Positions 43,950 through 56,364 are shown, counted from the stretch's first letter. The stretch: DNA of 64,000 nt from Adiantum capillus-veneris (GCA_014529385.2 CM043962.1:52533905-52597904); one strand, 5' to 3'. Notes: generated by a model not told the origin, from the letters alone. A program made the numbers and translations.

Positions 43950-44240
43950 CACACACAGTTAGAGTGTAGAATGAATACAACAACTGGTTAAGGGGTAGTG
44001 ACTGAGGCATAGAGTGGGGAGTGACGCCAAAGTAAACGCGGCATGCTTGTCATAATAATCCCAAGTAGGGGACTTATTGCTAGAGTAGAAGAGTCACGCT
44101 TCCACATGGGGAGAGTTCCTATGTGGATTAAACCCCAAAGGAAAATGCCTATTGAAGGAGTGTATCCCACATAGGGTAGAAAAAAAAAATGTCACTTGAT
44201 GCCAAGGGGAGGCCTTGGAATATCTAATAAGCAAGTCTAG

Positions 44241-44263
44241 TCTTATAGTTATATCAGTACTTA

Positions 44264-44300
<37 letters not shown>

Positions 44301-44405
44301 CTGTGTGTGTATGTATGTGTGTCTGTATGTGTGTATGTCTTATAGTTATATCAGTACTTAAGAGTGTGTGTATGTGTGTGTATGTGTGTGTGTCTGTGTG
44401 TGTGT
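44241..44405. repeat. GT-rich microsatellite with 97-bp duplication
   Basis: TCTTATAGTTATATCAGTAC followed by TTAAGAGTGTG occurs at 44241 and again at 44338, each followed by interrupted GT repeats. Confidence 0.9.
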
Positions 44406-44610
44406 ACCATGGATAGTGGAACATGACTATATTTCTACCCATTCACTTTTGCATCTCATATTAGAATTAACATTGCAATTAGTAGGAAAATTCATTTTCA
44501 ACAATGCATAGTGTTCATGTTTTGTGCTCAGAGGATCAACCTGTTTTTTTGCCACTTATTGATTATCACATTTCATTGAATATGCATATTTTCATCTTAT
44601 TCTAAAATAA

Positions 44611-44740
44611 ATTACATCCTTGCATAAGTGTGTGTATGTTCTTTTTTTCTATGAAACATAATGCATTTTGTAAAATTACATCCTTGCGAAAGTGTGTGTG
44701 TGTATGTTCTTTTTTTATATGAAACATAACGCATTTTGTA
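44611..44740. repeat. 64-bp tandem duplication
   Basis: ATTACATCCTTGC...ATGCATTTTGTA starts at 44611 and again at 44675, with a few substitutions and a slightly longer GT run in the second unit. Confidence 0.9.
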
Positions 44741-44749
44741 TCCAGGATT

Positions 44750-45316
44750 CTCGTAGCTCTAGTAAAACCATTTTCTCTTGAAAACTTGATTGGTTTGAAG
44801 AAGATATCTTAGTTGAAATTGTGAAAAGGTTTCCTCACTCAATATGGGTGGAGATTGAAGAAAACAAGTTTCTAATCAATTGTTACTACCTTACTACCTT
44901 CAACGACCATGAAGATTTCTCTTTCATACAACTTGTTTGTGCTTTGGAGATTGCTAAGGGAGTGCAATTTATCACTTGAGACATGTCACCAATTGGGACC
45001 AAGAAAACAATTTGCTAGAGAATCTCATTGATTGCTTAAGCTTTGAGGAGTTCCATTACTTTCTAGAGCTAATAATAGGGTTTCCTTCTATTTTGACCAA
45101 ACATCTTGTGACCTCGTCAAAGCCTGGTTAGGTGACAAAGAGTATCTAGGGTGGTTCTTCTTGACTTCATCATTTGTTGGTGATTGACTATGAATCTCTT
45201 GCTATAGTCTATCATCCTTGTTGTAATAATTTTGTTGTAATGGAGGGTCAACGGATGCTAGGATACCCTCTTTTCTTTAGAGATCCCAATGAAGATGTTG
45301 AATTATTTCTTGCAAA
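44750..45316 (+). pseudogene. Unidentified degenerate ORF interrupted by the LINE, 5' part
   Basis: Plus-strand readings give WFEEDILVEIVKRFPHSIWV, INCYYLTTFNDHEDFSFIQL and YESLAIVYHPCCNNFVVMEG, then RMLGYPLFFRDPNEDVELFL. The last frame is interrupted by the LINE at 45317 and resumes at 51911 as NYCMASHVNYQVTDQERLGM. The product was not recognised; it could be an accessory protein of an older element or a host pseudogene. Confidence 0.45.
45306..45316. repeat. LINE target-site duplication, left copy
   Basis: TTTCTTGCAAA, identical to 51900-51910 just after the LINE poly-A. Confidence 0.8.
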
Positions 45317-45850
45317 AATAGCCTAACATATAGAATACAGAGTCCTTACATCTTTGCTCGTTGCTATTGCGCATCCCCCTTGCCTGCTCTCGCCATCACC
45401 TAGCTCCCTCTCCCTTCCCCCCCTTGCTTGCACACGTTGCCCTTTACTCACCTCACCACAGCACGCTGCCATGTAGCCTTTGCGCCGCACACTGCCCCTG
45501 TGTGGTCCTCATTTTCCATCCACTGGCGCTGCCCTAGCCGTCATTCCGCCTCCCTCTCCCTTCGCATTTCCCACCCTGGCTCCTTCTTGCCAACATTCTT
45601 GTCTCCACGTTGCTGTTGCTACAACCCGCCATCACCGAGCCCCTTAAAAAAAATCCCCAAAAATTTTGTCTTTCCCCCTCCCCCTCGCACACACACACAC
45701 ACACATGCACATTCTCACTTTGCCTTGCTCTGGCCGTCTCAATTGCCTCCCACCCCCCTCCAAGGTTCTTGCACGTTGACGGTTTCTCTTTTTCTTTGGG
45801 TACCTACCATGACATCGTCTCTCCTTCTTTGATTGCAGCAGCAGACATAG
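45317..45850 (+). mobile_element. LINE 5' untranslated region
   Basis: A C- and CT-rich leader with a short (CA)8 run at 45689-45704. Its composition is clearly different from the AT-rich surroundings, and it starts at the target duplication. Confidence 0.6.
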
Positions 45851-46985
45851 ATGGAGGCTCAAGCTCCACCACAGAGGGACTCAGATGAAGTACCTCACCT
45901 AACCCCGCTGAGCCCACCATTCAACTTTCTCTCACACTGATAGAGCAAGCGAGCCTAGCCGCAGAGGTGGAATGCCTTCAGGCAACTACCATCATCTGCA
46001 AGATTCTCGACACCAAACCCAACATAGGAGAGTTGTGTGATCTTCTCCAGGCTGGCCTTCTTGCAGAGGTGGATAAGATCTTGGATGTTCAATTCCTCGG
46101 ATGCGGCTACTATCAGATAAAGTTCAAGACTTTTGAGCGCATCCAAGGTCATCGTGATGAGCCCCTTGGAAATCCGAGCAGTTCGAGCCCACTTTCGTTA
46201 ATGGAGGCATGGTTTTGATCTAGCTACAGATGTTCTGGTAGAGGAGGTAGACCTTCCCATCTCCGTCTGCTTTCCTAGTTTGAGGAGGGAGCACCTGCCA
46301 CTCTTGTCAAGGATAGGCTCATAGATTGGGAATGTCATGGAGACACCTCGCATGGCAGCCTCTGTAGCTACCAAGGTGGCGGACATCCCTTCAGTATGTG
46401 TTCTGGTTCGGGACACCCACACTCTCCTGAAGGTCATCCTACTACCTCCGGTGAAAGAGGGTTGTTTCCATCAGAGCTGGAGTATTTGGGCCTCCCGAAT
46501 CAGTGCTTCATATGCAGACAGATGGGCCATTTGGCAAAGGCATGTCCTCGAAGGAGACCTCGACCCACACCACATGTGTAGCCTCCCAAGGAGGCTGAGC
46601 AAGCCCAACAACCAGACACACAGGACACACAAGCTGGTATCTCAACTAAGACTAGCAATCAGATAGCTGATGGTTGACAACAGGTACCTAGCTACCGTGG
46701 ACGGGGGCGGGCCTTCCCCACCGCTCCCCCTGGTGGTCAACATGCTACAACTCAACAACACTGGGTTCTTACTGGGAACCATTTTGACCCCCTTCAATAG
46801 GACTCGCTTGAGGAGACCCCATCCACTTGAGTTCCTCCTCCTCCACCCCCTCCTCCCACGGACATTGACGCTTCGCCTCCTCCCCCTCCCCAACCTCCAC
46901 CTTCACCTCCCGTCCCTCCTCTCTCCTCAGTGGGGCCCACAGCCTCATCTCTCGACCCCTTCACCACTCCTCCTTAGATGCAGGG
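45851..46985 (+). pseudogene. LINE (plant L1) ORF1 protein
   Basis: Starts at ATG 45851 (MEAQAPPQRDSDEVPHLTPL) and is broken by stops within 100 bp. Then LLQAGLLAEVDKILDVQFLG and CGYYQIKFKTFERIQG at 46040-46150, LPISVCFPSLRREHLPLLSR at 46250-46310, METPRMAASVATKVADIPSV at 46337, and a CCHC knuckle (CFICRQMGHLAKAC, 46504-46545). This is the usual DUF4283-plus-zinc-knuckle order of plant L1 ORF1. A proline-rich tail follows to about 46980. It would bind LINE RNA. At least three frameshifts. Confidence 0.8.
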
Positions 46986-47710
46986 GACTAGACACGAGTC
47001 TGTCACAAGGAAATCTCTTTGTAGTGCTTTCACTACAAGACGTGTGGCTTGAGAGGGACAGCCCCACTTGAGGCTGCATTTTTTGGTACAAACTTCTCCT
47101 TTTGCAGCAATCCGTAGAGGTTTGACTAGCTTTGACATTCGCAGACGTTGGGATTTATTCAACTATAGTTTCATGCGGTTCCTGGGTGACTCTTCTCCTG
47201 ACCTGAAGGAGGCTTTATTTTGATTCCATGTCCTCTTTCTTGTAGCTAGAGGCATTGAGGCTCAGGACATAACGGTGGGTGTCTCCTTCTTGTTGTGCGG
47301 TAGGAGTCTGATTGAGTGGACCTAGCACACAGTTCTTGAGTGACTCAGGCTACTGAGTTCTCACACCACATAGAGGACTTAGGGGGGTTGACAGATCTCA
47401 TTCACACACTTTGGCCTCTGGCCAAGTTTAGTGTGACACCTCCGGATAAAGTGGGTTGCACGCACATTGCGATGCATTTGTTTGCTGACACTTAGAGCCC
47501 TCTGTGTTATGTATCTGTACATGATGATTCTTGGATTAAGGATGTAGCCCTTTGGGTTGCATGCTTGGCTTGGCCCTGGGCGTGGCTCTGGGTGGGACAG
47601 TCACTTCTTTCACGCTTGTCTAGAGGTCGTTCGGATGCGGATTACTCCCCACCGGCCTCAAAGATAGTGAGGTTGGTTGCTGGCAGTAGCTATTTTCTCC
47701 CACTGACTCC
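46986..47710 (+). pseudogene. LINE ORF1-ORF2 interval
   Basis: No clear motif. It probably holds the ORF1 C-terminus; several stops in all frames. Confidence 0.5.
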
Positions 47711-48545
47711 ATGACGATCCTCTCATGGAATGTGCAGGGATTAGGACAGCCCTACTTTCAGCGTCAGCGGGGTCGGCTGTGTCAAGATCTTCAGAGATGC
47801 CTTGTGGGTGGTGAGATGGACATTCTTATGCTACAAGAGCACCATCTTTGTGAAAGTCACATTAGATGGTGTTGTCAAATTTTGCATGGTCGCTATGAGA
47901 CGTTTTGGTCCATTGCATTTGGACCTGGAGGCATCCAGGGTGGGGTATGTATTACTATTGTGGATTCTTTCCAGTAGGCCATTGTGGGCAAAGGGATTAT
48001 TGTGTGAGGCAGGGCTCAGTGGATTACTATGTAGGTTCAAGGTTGCCTCATGGGCTACCTGAACATCCTTCACCCAATGTGGCGAGTGCACGTGCAGAGT
48101 TTTGGTCCCATATTGTAGAGTCACTACCACACGTAGAGAAATGGTGCATTGGGGGTGACTTCAACATGTTGGAGGACCCCTCTAACAGGATTGGAGGTAG
48201 TCATACTTTTGTGCATGGAGTTGAATTGGCAGCTTGAGAGAGGTTATGTATGACTCTGCGGGTCTCAAATGTGTGGCAACATTCTAGCTTTGTGAGGCCT
48301 CCATACATCCTGGCCTTCTCTCCTTCAGAGTGCAGAGTGGGAGGAGTGAATCTATCTCGGATAGATCACTTCTACACTAGTGACCTTTTTTATGATTTGG
48401 GTGGGTCAGTTTGCATTCTGGCTGGGACCTCTTTTTCGGACCATGCACGAGTGATCCTCACAGTGACACATAGACAGAGGAGGGGGAACACAATGCTTGG
48501 CATCCCTGAGAGGGTCTTGCTAGACTTTGCGCTCAGAGAGTGAGT
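47711..48545 (+). pseudogene. LINE ORF2 apurinic-type endonuclease
   Basis: Starts MTILSWNVQGLGQPYFQRQR and DILMLQEHHLCESHIRW (Asn and Glu catalytic blocks) at 47711-47880. Then frameshifted VEKWCIGGDFNMLEDPSNRI (GDFN block) at about 48140-48200, and SRIDHFYTSDLFYDLGGSV with TSFSDHARVILTV (SDH block) at 48350-48465. All four conserved blocks of the exonuclease-endonuclease-phosphatase family can be seen. The enzyme nicks the target for priming. Frameshifts at about 47975 and 48240. Confidence 0.88.
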
Positions 48546-49200
48546 GGTGGTTCTTTGGACAGAGGGCTTATACTTGCAGAACTCTCTTGCTGGCAGAGTG
48601 GCCTCTAGACTTGCTCAACTTAGTCGGCTATTTCTCCAGGAGTCTACGTCCCGCTGGCTACAAGGAGAGAGGAGGAGAACTGTCTCCAATGGGGCATTGC
48701 TTCCTTGCAGAGGATGCAAGAGTAGAATCCAAAGATTCCTTGGTTGGAGGAGCAATTGCAGCAGGCTCACCAGAAGCTTGCTAGCAGAGAGGAGAGGCAT
48801 CAAGAGTTTGCTTTTCATTGACAGGCATCTCAGTGGACTCAGGTGGGTGACAGAGTGACAGGGGATTTCTTTGAGATAGTGGGGCCCTGACATGCACATG
48901 CTAGGGTCAGCCAGTTGATGAGGCATGACGAGTCAGTTGTTTTAGAGCCAGAGGACATGCGTGCAGAGAGGAAGTGTGGGCACAGATGCCTTGTCTTATG
49001 ACAGAGGAGATGCACTAGAGGCTTGAGCTGCATCTTTAATTAGAGGAGCTCCACACGGCCCTTGGAGCACTTCCTCGTGGTAGTTTTCCAAGTGAGGATG
49101 GTTTGACTTCCTTACTAGAGTACTGGGACTTGCTTGGATCAGATCTCTGCAATGATTTTCAGTACATCCTTCACACATGAGAGATGCCTGATAGCATGAG
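48546..49200 (+). pseudogene. LINE ORF2 linker before RT
   Basis: Frameshifted region with RT-proximal pieces (LHIQRFLGW, LEEELHTALGALPRGSFPS-like reading around 49035-49090). The order fits the endonuclease to RT spacer of L1. Confidence 0.55.
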
Positions 49201-50182
49201 TGAGGGCCTGATTTATCTCATCCCCAAGGAGGGTGGATCCTTGGATGAGATTCGATAGTGGTAGCCCATCACCATCCTCGACTCAACCTACAAAATTCTT
49301 GCCAAGGCTCAAACTTTGAGGATTCAACCACTTCTAGAGAGCATCATACATGGGACACAAACAGGTTTTATCAAGGAGCGTAGTATCCTTGCCAACATCT
49401 TCACTTTCTGGGAGGCTTCTGCCCTCATGCACCTTTGTGGTGAGGATCTCGTGATACTTCTTCTCAATTTTGAAAAGGCCTACGATAGAGTTGACTGGGA
49501 CTTTTTCGAGGGCACTCTACACAGGATGGGCTTCTCAAATGCATGGATCATAGGTGTGTCAGCTCTTTACAAACGGGCACCCAATCAGGTACTTTTTCCA
49601 GGAGGTAGAGGAGATTGCTTCATGCTCACACACTTGGTCAGACAGGGCTACCCTCTTGCCCCCTTCCTTTTTCTGTTCTATGCTGAGGCAATGAGCAGGT
49701 TTTTGGTTTCATAGTAGGTTGGTCTACATGGCTTAGTGCTCCCTATTCGGGGAGATGAGCTACTCGATGTTGAGTTTGCAGACGACTCAACATTGTACTT
49801 GGAGGTCCAAGAGGCCAACCTTCATAGGTGTGAGCAAGCTCTTGAGACCTTTTGTTGTGCATCAGGTGCACTGATCAACTGGATAAATACTGTGGCTTTC
49901 TCGGTTGGTAGTGCTCCTACGCTTGATTGGCTACCAGGTAAGGGCTTCAGATGGATTCCCCTAGGGACTGCAATTTGATACTTGGGCTATCAGGTTGGCT
50001 TGTATTTGTCTCCTAAGCAGAAAATTGCTCCCCTCCTCATGTCCATCAGGAGGAAGTTGTTACATCGGAGCTCTACAGGACTTTCTCTAGCAGACAGAGT
50101 TGTAATGGCCAATGAGGTGTTGTTGGCTACTATGTGGTACATCACTTCTTGTTGGATCTTTTCGAGTTCCTACATCAGCTAG
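49201..50182 (+). pseudogene. LINE ORF2 reverse transcriptase
   Basis: The N-terminal RT region gives GLIYLIPKEGGSLDEI near 49205. Then LESIIHGTQTGFIKERSILA, VILLLNFEKAYDRVDWDFFE (first Asp; the usual DFEKAYDRV has become NFEKAYDRV), LVRQGYPLAPFLFLFYAEAM at 49316-49714, the FADD motif (VEFADDSTLYLE, Asp pair at 49781-49786), and ALINWINTVAFSVGSAPTLD. One stop at 49714 and one at about 49980 interrupt it. It would carry out target-primed reverse transcription. Confidence 0.92.
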
Positions 50183-51700
50183 GTAGAGAGGCTATTCAGG
50201 AACTCCCTTTGGTCAGGGCGTGACACTCAGACAGCCCGGGCCAAAGTGGCTTGGCATGTCATCATTCTTTCTTGTTCTGAGGGAGGGTTGGGGATCATAG
50301 ACCTAGCATAGCAGAGTAGAGCCCTTCTTGGGAAGTTTGTCGTTAGAGGACTTCTTCCAGGAGAGGATCTCTAGAAGAAGTTTTTGCTTTAGGGGCTTAA
50401 TGCTAGAGTACCTTAGGTTGGAGGCCCCTGGCGACCTTTGACCAGATCGATTTTCACAGAGATACACATAGTTGGCCTGAGCAGGAGACTAGAGGACCAT
50501 TTTGTTGTGAGTCTGCTTTGTTTCCAAGAGCAGCTGCAAAGAGGCCTGGAGCAGCATCAGCCTACTTTCACGGAGGAGCGACTGAGATAGCCCCTTGTTT
50601 GGAACCCCATGGTTAGCACTCAGAGAGGCCACTTGGTTGGTAGTAGGCCTTATGTTTCTTGGGGTCCCATGGCAGAGGGTCCAGCATGCACTTTAGGTGA
50701 TTGGCTATAGTTTTCATGTTTATCATAAGAGCTTTAGAGCATCTAGCTACTACAGGGCATGAGAGGGGTGCAAAGCATGTGAACATCACAGAGGTAGTAC
50801 CAGCTGAGTGGATCACACCTCTCGAGTCAGTACCACCCAGATGGATGGGGACCTTGACGCGACTGGAGGTTCTCATCGTAGTTCGGGCTTTCTCAGAGAT
50901 TGTACCCTCCTTGTTCTTCAAGCTACAGGGTGAGGGTCGCTTACACAAAGTTTCAGTAGAGGCACCAGAGGTAGCAGAGTGTTGTTTTCAGAGGATCCGA
51001 TTTGTGGTCATTTGTGGGAGGACTTGTGTCATAGATCCTGACCCTACAGCTCTTGAGATTGGCCACTAGAGACTGTGGACTTGGGAGTGCTATCCACTAG
51101 CACGAGTGCAGTGGGATCCTAGAGATTGGTTTTGGAGGGACCATTTCTCCTCAATCGACCATCCAGGTGTCTTTCGACAGCATGCACAGCTTGTGACCAT
51201 CCTGTGGAGAGTCAGTGTCATTTTCTCTGGGATTATCCTTTGGCACAGCAGGTTTGGTTTTGTGTCCTTCGGCTAATGCCAGCTCTTTTGATGGCACAAC
51301 AGTACACTTGGGGGGAAGCTTCTTGGTCCACTCTCATGGGCCCGACACTTCAATTTGAGCTATCCTCCACCAGCAAGATGATAGTGATGCAGGGGGGTCA
51401 AACTACAATCCAACCTGCTGTAGATCTTACTCCACATGAGTGGTGCAGTGAGAGAGAGGATTGTTGGGAGCTCATCTGCGGCTGACATTCTGGTTCATCT
51501 GGTGGGCCCGCTGCTTCTGCATCTTTGAGGCTCGCCTTGCACCACCAGCAAAGACTGTTTGAGATCTTTGGCTAGAGTTTATCCATACTCTCAGAGGACA
51601 GTTTGAGAGACTGCAAGGCAGCTTCGGCCGCATGCAGGAGCATAGAGAGGCTTCCCTTTGACTACGGTGCCCCAGGACTTTCTTCACCATGGTCTAGGGT
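50183..51700 (+). pseudogene. LINE ORF2 C-terminal region with zinc-finger trace
   Basis: Frameshifted continuation: RARAKVAWHVI and GGLGIIDLA near 50230-50310, and a zf-RVT-like block CTACDHPVESQCHFLWDYPL then AQQVWFCVLRLMPALL at 51190-51290. The C-x2-C ... H pattern followed by A-x-x-V-W is typical of plant LINE ORF2 ends. No RNase H was recognised. Confidence 0.7.
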
Positions 51701-51897
51701 GTGCTCAGATGGCACTACCATCCACCAGTGTGGCACTTCCCTCCTCCCATCTCCTAATTTAGCCTCATTGTAGATATTTTGTTTTTTCATTAGGAGAGTC
51801 TCCCCTTATGATTGTTGTAGCCCTCTCTAGTAGAGGTGGTTGTAACCTTGTGGATAGTTTCATTAACTAATAGAAGGATCTTTTTCTCAAAAAAAAA
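51701..51897 (+). mobile_element. LINE 3' untranslated region and poly-A
   Basis: Ends ...TTCATTAACTAATAGAAGG then a run of nine A (51889-51897). Immediately after comes the right target duplication at 51900-51910. The whole LINE is about 6.58 kb, so it looks full length although decayed. Confidence 0.8.
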
Positions 51898-51899
51898 TC

Positions 51900-51910
51900 T
51901 TTCTTGCAAA
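51900..51910. repeat. LINE target-site duplication, right copy
   Basis: TTTCTTGCAAA, matching 45306-45316. Confidence 0.8.
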
Positions 51911-52130
51911 CTATTGTATGGCATCGCATGTTAATTATCAAGTGACAGATCAAGAGAGATTGGGTATGATTTGAAGTAGTGCTTAGAAGAGATGCATGCA
52001 CTAAGTGGCATGAATATTTTGATACATCTACCTCCATCCCACATTCATTTTGAAGCAAAAGTTTCTTAATGATTATCATGCATATAAAAAAGGACTTTTG
52101 TGCCTATGGAGTCTTTAATTAAGAAGCCTT
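51911..52130 (+). pseudogene. Unidentified degenerate ORF, 3' part after the LINE
   Basis: Continues the interrupted frame as NYCMASHVNYQVTDQERLGM, then in another frame VVLRRDACTKWHEYFDTST and SKSFLMIIMHIKK. Not recognised. Confidence 0.4.
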
Positions 52131-53189
52131 CCTAACTCTAGGGATGGGGCTGAGTTTTTTAAGAAGAAAGGTTCATTTCTATACTATTTCTAAAATGTAA
52201 AACCTAAGGTAATGGTAGGCTAACCAGCCAACTTTACTAAATCTGGGCACAGAGCTACTCAAAAGTTTTGTATAATAAAGTGTGTCCAAGATTGTGGAAG
52301 TAATCATGAAGACAACCCAACAAGGAAGCCCAAACAAAGGTCAAATCATCATGAAGTCCCAAAAGTCACATCGGTGGAGTTAATAGAAGGGCTCAATGAG
52401 TCAATTAACAATTTGACCATTCATTCTGTTTAAGGTATAGGACCAAGAGGGCCACCTTAATGCCTAATGGAATGAGAGCCTATACCTAGTCTAGTGCTAG
52501 GATGCTAGAATTTTGGAGAAAGAGAACATGGCATGTACAATTGTCCTTATCCAAGAGATGAGCTAGAGAGGCCAAACCTAGACTTAGTAGTGACAAATGC
52601 AAGCCACCCTCCATGATAACCACTTGTTGCAATGAAGGAACATAGGATTAGTGACTGAAGTGAAGCCACCACCACCTACCAACAATGGAGGAGAGATTAT
52701 TCCAACCTTTACAAATCATAGAGTGCATGTAGTAGAAGTGGGTGGATGCATGGGAAGGTGGCTCACTTTTTGGTTCTAAAAAGTAAAGGGAGAGTGTGCT
52801 AATATAGTCAAGATTTTTGGAGGCAAAGGCGAAGGTCCAAGGGTGATCCAGAATTCAGATCAAAAAAATCAAATCTTGATAGTTTTGTGCACCCAAGTCA
52901 TGTGAGTGTTTTGAGAGGTCACTTTTTGTCATGTCATTGTTCAAGTGTAGGCTAACTACTTACACAAAGTAAAATCTGGATGGCAAGACTATCTTTGTCA
53001 AGATAATCTTGAGAAGGGTTGCAAGTAGGTTTGTATGTACTATTTTTTGCATATGCATGCACAAAACTCATTATAGTTACACATACATGTGTCACACATC
53101 AATGTCGAATAGTACAAATCCGTGCGTGGAATGTCTTTGTATATAACAAGAAGAATTGTACCCATAGATCTTATCCTGGGATCGTAGTT
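52131..53189. other. Unassigned noncoding sequence
   Basis: No motif was identified in any frame. Confidence 0.35.
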
Positions 53190-53192
53190 CCG

Positions 53193-53223
<31 letters not shown>

Positions 53224-53330
53224 ACACAAAAGAGCATTTGTCATCACCTCCATAGTGCATGTCGTGTGAGTGCTTGTGTGTATGTGTGCGCATGTGTGTG
53301 TGTGTGCACGTGTGTGTGTGTGTAGCTGTT
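53190..53330. repeat. CA/GT microsatellite pair
   Basis: A CA run (53192-53227) followed by interrupted GT runs (53262-53324); the two could fold back on each other. Confidence 0.9.
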
Positions 53331-53700
53331 AAACTAAATAAATAACACACCAATTGAACAAGATGTTCAAAAAGACGACTGGCTAAAGATGTCAAGGCAA
53401 AGATATGTACAGAAACAATTCAGTCTTTGAATCAAAATTGTACAGTATAGTAAGAATGAAGTATCATTCCAAAGGAATTTGTACAAAGGTATCAAAAAAT
53501 ATCCCAATTGCAGCATCAAATGCTTCCAAAGTCGGACTACAGCAAGCTAAACCTCTTGAAGCCAAGATAGAATTCTCACCTGCATCCATATAGTCAAGAC
53601 AACAGATATGTTAGACTTGGCTACGTATGGCAAACTTCAAAGAATCTATCTGTTGTTATCCATGTCAAACTTAAAAAATTAGACTAGCTATTGTCCTGCA
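53262..53700. repeat. Microsatellite-headed repeat family, copy 1
   Basis: After the GT run: AAGACGACTGGCTAAAGATG, then AGAATGAAGTATCATTCC, GCATCCATATAGTCAAGAC and TTGTTATCCATGTC. The same order of blocks occurs at 60850-61380 and, in part, 61440-61757. Confidence 0.7.
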
Positions 53701-56030
53701 TATTTAAAATCTCGAGGATTTTTATCATTTTTTTGCTAGAGTTATTCATATATTTAGCACTAATAATGTACAAAATGTTGACTAATCCATATCATTGTAT
53801 GTAGCATGCTTAGTTAAGTAGTTTTATCCTAAAAATGTGTTCCGATGTCGAGCCCTTCAAAGCCAGAAACAACTAGGATTATCATTTGACCAAGCTAGCC
53901 TTATCTAGAGACTAGGTAAAAACCAGAAGAGTGTATTATAGATCATGCCCGCTAGATCTTAGCAAAATCTGTAATAGGCATGTTTACCCAACAGCATATA
54001 TTAAATTATCCAAAAATAATCATCAATAGCAGTCTAATTGTCCAAGTATTTCCAGCACTGACATATTTCCCATTTCGGTAGCAAAACCAGTAGTGCTACC
54101 AAGCTTTCAACATCAAATTAACTAAGGTTATCAAAGTAGGATCCAGTCAAAAACCAGTCAACAACAGAGCATTAGATCAAAGTAGGATCCAGTATGCAAT
54201 ACTCAAAACAGCAACCATAAAGTAAGCTCAAGTAACTACCAAAATTTTAAAATATCGAGCAACACTTGTATCGGGAATCTACTTGTATCTGCTATACTTC
54301 ATCCTAGTAGTAGAGGATCAGTTAGTACCAGAAAAAGGAGTCTTACCTTGTGACGAGCAAGATTTTTCGAGAAAAGGAAAATTCGAGCAAATGTATAAGG
54401 AAATCAAATGGGCCAATGAAACCACATTTACTTGAGATAGAGAAAATTGAAGCATTCATTGAGCTCATAGTGGAGCTTCCCTCATCATAATGCTCAATCT
54501 AATTTGAATACTTGTTGTGCAACTAGGTAGCCACTAGAAGAAACTATGTGGACTCCTTTCTTGAAGCCCTAAGTGCTCATAGCCATAGCATCGATTAGAA
54601 AGAGTATCTAGAGTCTTTTATGCAATTGAGGCTCGATGTCTTGCCACTAAGCTTAATGCAACTTCAAGTGTCTTTTTGGTCAAGGTCCCAAGATGATGAA
54701 ATTTGTAGTCAGTGAAGAATGTCCATTGATTGCTCTTTGCTTGGTTCAAAAGCTTATCAAATGTGACTTCTTTCTTGGAGGGTGAGAGCTTGGCCTGGTA
54801 GCAGGATCTGGTTGGGTGCAAAATGAAGGGACTTCCGCAATCGCAATGGCTTCCTTAGTGTGCTCAAGACCGTTTACTCAATGAGGGTCAAATGAACTTT
54901 GATAGCATGAGATAAAGAGTGTGGCATATATATTACATGGTTGAATTTTTAGGAAGGCAAGGTCTCTTAACAAAGTTATACAAGTTACCAAGATGAGGTT
55001 AACATCTAATTATCAGCTTGCATAGTTAGCACATGTTGCTTGGGACAAACTCTCATTTTTCTTTCTTTTCTCTCGTTCTTAAGACTTGAAAAATTGACAC
55101 CTAGAAAATTTAGAGTTAAATTGCCTACATGTGATGGTTTTTGACACTAGAGGCTCCTCCATATGCTCGACAAAGATGATGCTAGGGGGGCTTTTAATAC
55201 CTATAATGTGGCCTTATAATCTTGATTGGTGAAACGCACCCTCTAGTGAAATTCTTGTAGGTGGAGAACTTGGAGGGTGTTTTGAACACCCTCCAGATTG
55301 TAGAAACACCTCCCAACACACACATCAACTAGTGAATAGTGTGCTATGCACCATGTGCATAGTGTTGGGACAATACAAAGCGACCTGTTAAACTTGGGCT
55401 AATAGGCACACATGACTAATTTTGAAGGGCCATTGAAAAAAAAAAGGGCCCTTTGCTCTAGCCTACGGGGTGCTCTCTAAATTCCTTGGATTTGTAATTG
55501 TTTTCAACTTCATCTTTAAAATGTAAATGTCATTTCCAAACTTGTAAGGTCTCCTTTTTTTCCCAAAATGGTAAGGTCTCATTGTTTTTGTTATTGTTGA
55601 AAATTGGGAAATATGGAGCTTGTAACCGATGCGTGAAAAAAACTATTTTTCAAAAACTTGGCAAACCTGCATATAAGTTTATTAAAGAGTAAACTGAACT
55701 AAATTTGAAGAATTTTGTACTAAATTTCTCTAAATTTTGTAGGTTTTCTAACCTTAAAATCAAAACTTTAGTGGCAAAACTCAAAATTTTGAGGTACGTT
55801 ATTTTCGAGCATTGCATGCTAGCGGGCATGAAGAGTGCAAGACAGCGTTATCGGTTGCTCGGGACAGATCATGGGGTCATATGCAGAGGGCAACAACAAT
55901 AGCAGGAGGTGAGGGAGATTTTAGAGTTTAGAAGAATAAGGGAAAGCTGAAAGCATACACTCTTGTTTGAGCATGAAGGAGAGCTGTGTTGCTTGCAGTA
56001 ATAACCCTAGCTAGGGTTTTTGTTCATTGG
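53701..56030. other. Unassigned noncoding sequence
   Basis: No recognisable coding remnant was found. A 67-residue minus-strand open frame at 54618-54821 has no similarity I know. A GTAAG-type splice-donor-like site on the minus strand near 54350 is unsupported by any flanking exon. Confidence 0.35.
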
Positions 56031-56300
56031 GAAACTTTCACTCAACTCCTTTCTCTGTCGGACCTTCGCCCAGGCAGTGCAAGCACATCATCTCCTCACC
56101 ACTCCAGCCGGCATGTAAAAAAGAGCCACCACGTGCAGGGTAGACGCCCCTACTAGAGTTATGCCGGTAGGGCTGGCTCTGTATATGTGCTCAGGGTAGG
56201 AGGAAACTTTCACTCAACTCCTCGCTCTGTACTCGGACTGCCGCCCATCATCTCCTCACCACTCCATCCGGCACGTAAAAAGAAGCCCAATAGAGCTAGT
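56031..56300. repeat. 182-bp spaced duplication
   Basis: GAAACTTTCACTCAACTCCT occurs at 56031 and 56213, and both copies continue through CATCATCTCCTCACCACTCC and CCGGCA-GTAAAAA. The copies have diverged by small indels. They lie just upstream of the reductase pseudogene. Confidence 0.85.
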
Positions 56301-56364
56301 TGTAAGGCAGTGTGTGTGTACTTACTGTGCTTTTCTTTGCATAGCTTCTTGCTCATGATGTGGA

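Noticed and set aside
46642-47162. Minus-strand and proline-rich frames over LINE ORF1
   Set aside because: Shadows of the plus-strand LINE coding sequence.
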